From: JAJDAT01 sp964344185
GTDB taxonomy: Bacteria > Nitrospinota > Nitrospinia > Nitrospinales > JAJDAT01
Reading direction: 5' to 3'
Length of the DNA stretch: 64,000 nucleotides
Assembly (NCBI GenBank): GCA_964344185.1
Contig: CAYFMN010000004.1
Coordinates: 62,001-126,000, forward strand
The notes below the pieces were generated by a model that was not told the DNA's origin, made no database searches, and saw nothing but the letters and a program-made list of their open reading frames with translations. Positions 63,456-64,000 of this stretch are shown here, piece by piece (positions within the stretch are counted from its first letter, which is position 1; each line of letters begins with the position of its first letter). The position numbers and the translations under genes are program-made.

Positions 63456-64000
63456 TTACGAGGCCAAAATAGCGTCTACTTTTTTGCAGGTGTTTTCTAC
63501 GTCTTGGGCGGATTTGTTAAGAGCGTCCATTTCCTCATCGGTCAGCTTTAATTCGATGATGGAATCAATACCAGTGGTGCATAATTTAACTGGAACGCCA
63601 AAAAAGATGTCTTTCCAACCATACTCTCCCTCCAAATAAGCGGTACAAGGCAAAATTCGTCGTTTATCGCGGAGGATAGCTTCTATCATTCGAACAACAG
63701 AAGCTCCAGGAGCCATAAATGCGCTACCGGTTTTTAATAACTGAACTATTTCCGCGCCGCCTTTTCGAGTTCGGTCAACCACTCGCTCGATCTGTTCTTC
63801 CGTCATTAACTCGGTAATAGAAATACCTGAAACCGTCGTGTACCTGGGTAAAGGAACCATTGAATCGCCATGTCCGCCAAGAACCATCGCGTCAACATCC
63901 ACTAATGAGCAATTGAGTTCGAGCGATACAAAGGTACGCAAGCGAGCAGAATCCAAAACTCCTGCCATCCCAAAAATCCGGTTTTTTGGCAACCCTGAGA
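63456..64000 (-). CDS. mdh: Malate dehydrogenase, partial (N-terminus off the right edge)
   Basis: The C-terminal ~180 residues of an LDH-type malate dehydrogenase; the frame continues to the window edge (SGLPKNR). MAGVLDSARLRTFVSLEL contains the substrate-binding Arg, and VLGGHGDSMVPLPRYTTVSG holds the catalytic His. It interconverts malate and oxaloacetate in the TCA cycle. About 210 bases lie between it and cysS, enough for a separate cysS promoter. Confidence 0.95.
   Translation of the reverse strand, partial: SGLPKNRIFGMAGVLDSARLRTFVSLELNCSLVDVDAMVLGGHGDSMVPLPRYTTVSGISITELMTEEQIERVVDRTRKGGAEIVQLLKTGSAFMAPGASVVRMIEAILRDKRRILPCTAYLEGEYGWKDIFFGVPVKLCTTGIDSIIELKLTDEEMDALNKSAQDVENTCKKVDAILAS

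Noticed and set aside
1..64000. tRNA, rRNA or CRISPR features
   Set aside because: Non-coding gaps were read for T-loop-like motifs, repeat-spacer periodicity and rRNA stretches; none was found, although a covariance search could not be run.

Overview
The window is AT-rich chromosomal DNA of a Gram-negative bacterium. It carries a complete secretin-based type IV pilus operon, many lipoproteins and an outer-membrane-type secretin. The gene mix (paired PilP proteins, a CysN with an APS-kinase-like tail, SGNH/MBOAT surface-sugar genes, IS256 and IS1380 elements) would fit a Nitrospinota- or deltaproteobacteria-like lineage, but taxonomy cannot be settled from the sequence alone. Three 10-base N runs show that it is a scaffold, and one of them sits at an apparently chimeric join inside cysS.

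1-13 kb (all minus strand): a type IV pilus locus read as pilM-pilN-pilO-pilP, a second pilP-like gene with secretin N-domains, pilQ, aroB, a lipoprotein, an O-antigen-ligase-type membrane protein, then minor pilins fimT, pilV and a large PilX-like protein running off the left edge. 13-24 kb: housekeeping and regulatory genes: an HTH regulator, mutY, queE, an HtrA-type lipoprotein protease, an SDR, a FlgO-like lipoprotein, a receiver-histidine kinase hybrid, a haem-oxygenase-fold diiron protein and a uvrD/pcrA helicase.

24-44 kb: a scrambled accessory region. A DUF4124 pseudogene just downstream of uvrD is present twice as a roughly 0.6 kb direct repeat. The repeats bracket an SGNH hydrolase, a broken PRC-barrel-like gene and a decayed IS256 element. 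Then come an orphan phage-tail-fibre-like protein, a methyltransferase coupled to a small acyl carrier protein, a decayed MBOAT plus SGNH-TPR cassette cut by an IS1380 element, a GT-C glycosyltransferase, and more SGNH hydrolases. The theme is envelope sugar decoration (acylation and glycosyl transfer) undergoing duplication and decay.

44-64 kb: core metabolism again: pepA, a 2-hydroxyacid dehydrogenase, a B12-type radical SAM protein, a large membrane-anchored DUF945-like protein, nadE, an FGE-like lipoprotein, a thiol-dioxygenase/methyltransferase fusion, a 2Fe-2S ferredoxin, and a likely operon cysS-DUF2851-cysD-cysN that joins sulfate activation to cysteinyl-tRNA formation. A malate dehydrogenase gene runs off the right edge. 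No tRNA, rRNA or CRISPR array was seen. The strongest leads are the tandem cysteine-bracketed secretin N-domain modules in the second PilP, the dioxygenase-methyltransferase fusion, the methyltransferase-ACP pair and the repeat-bracketed insertion after uvrD.
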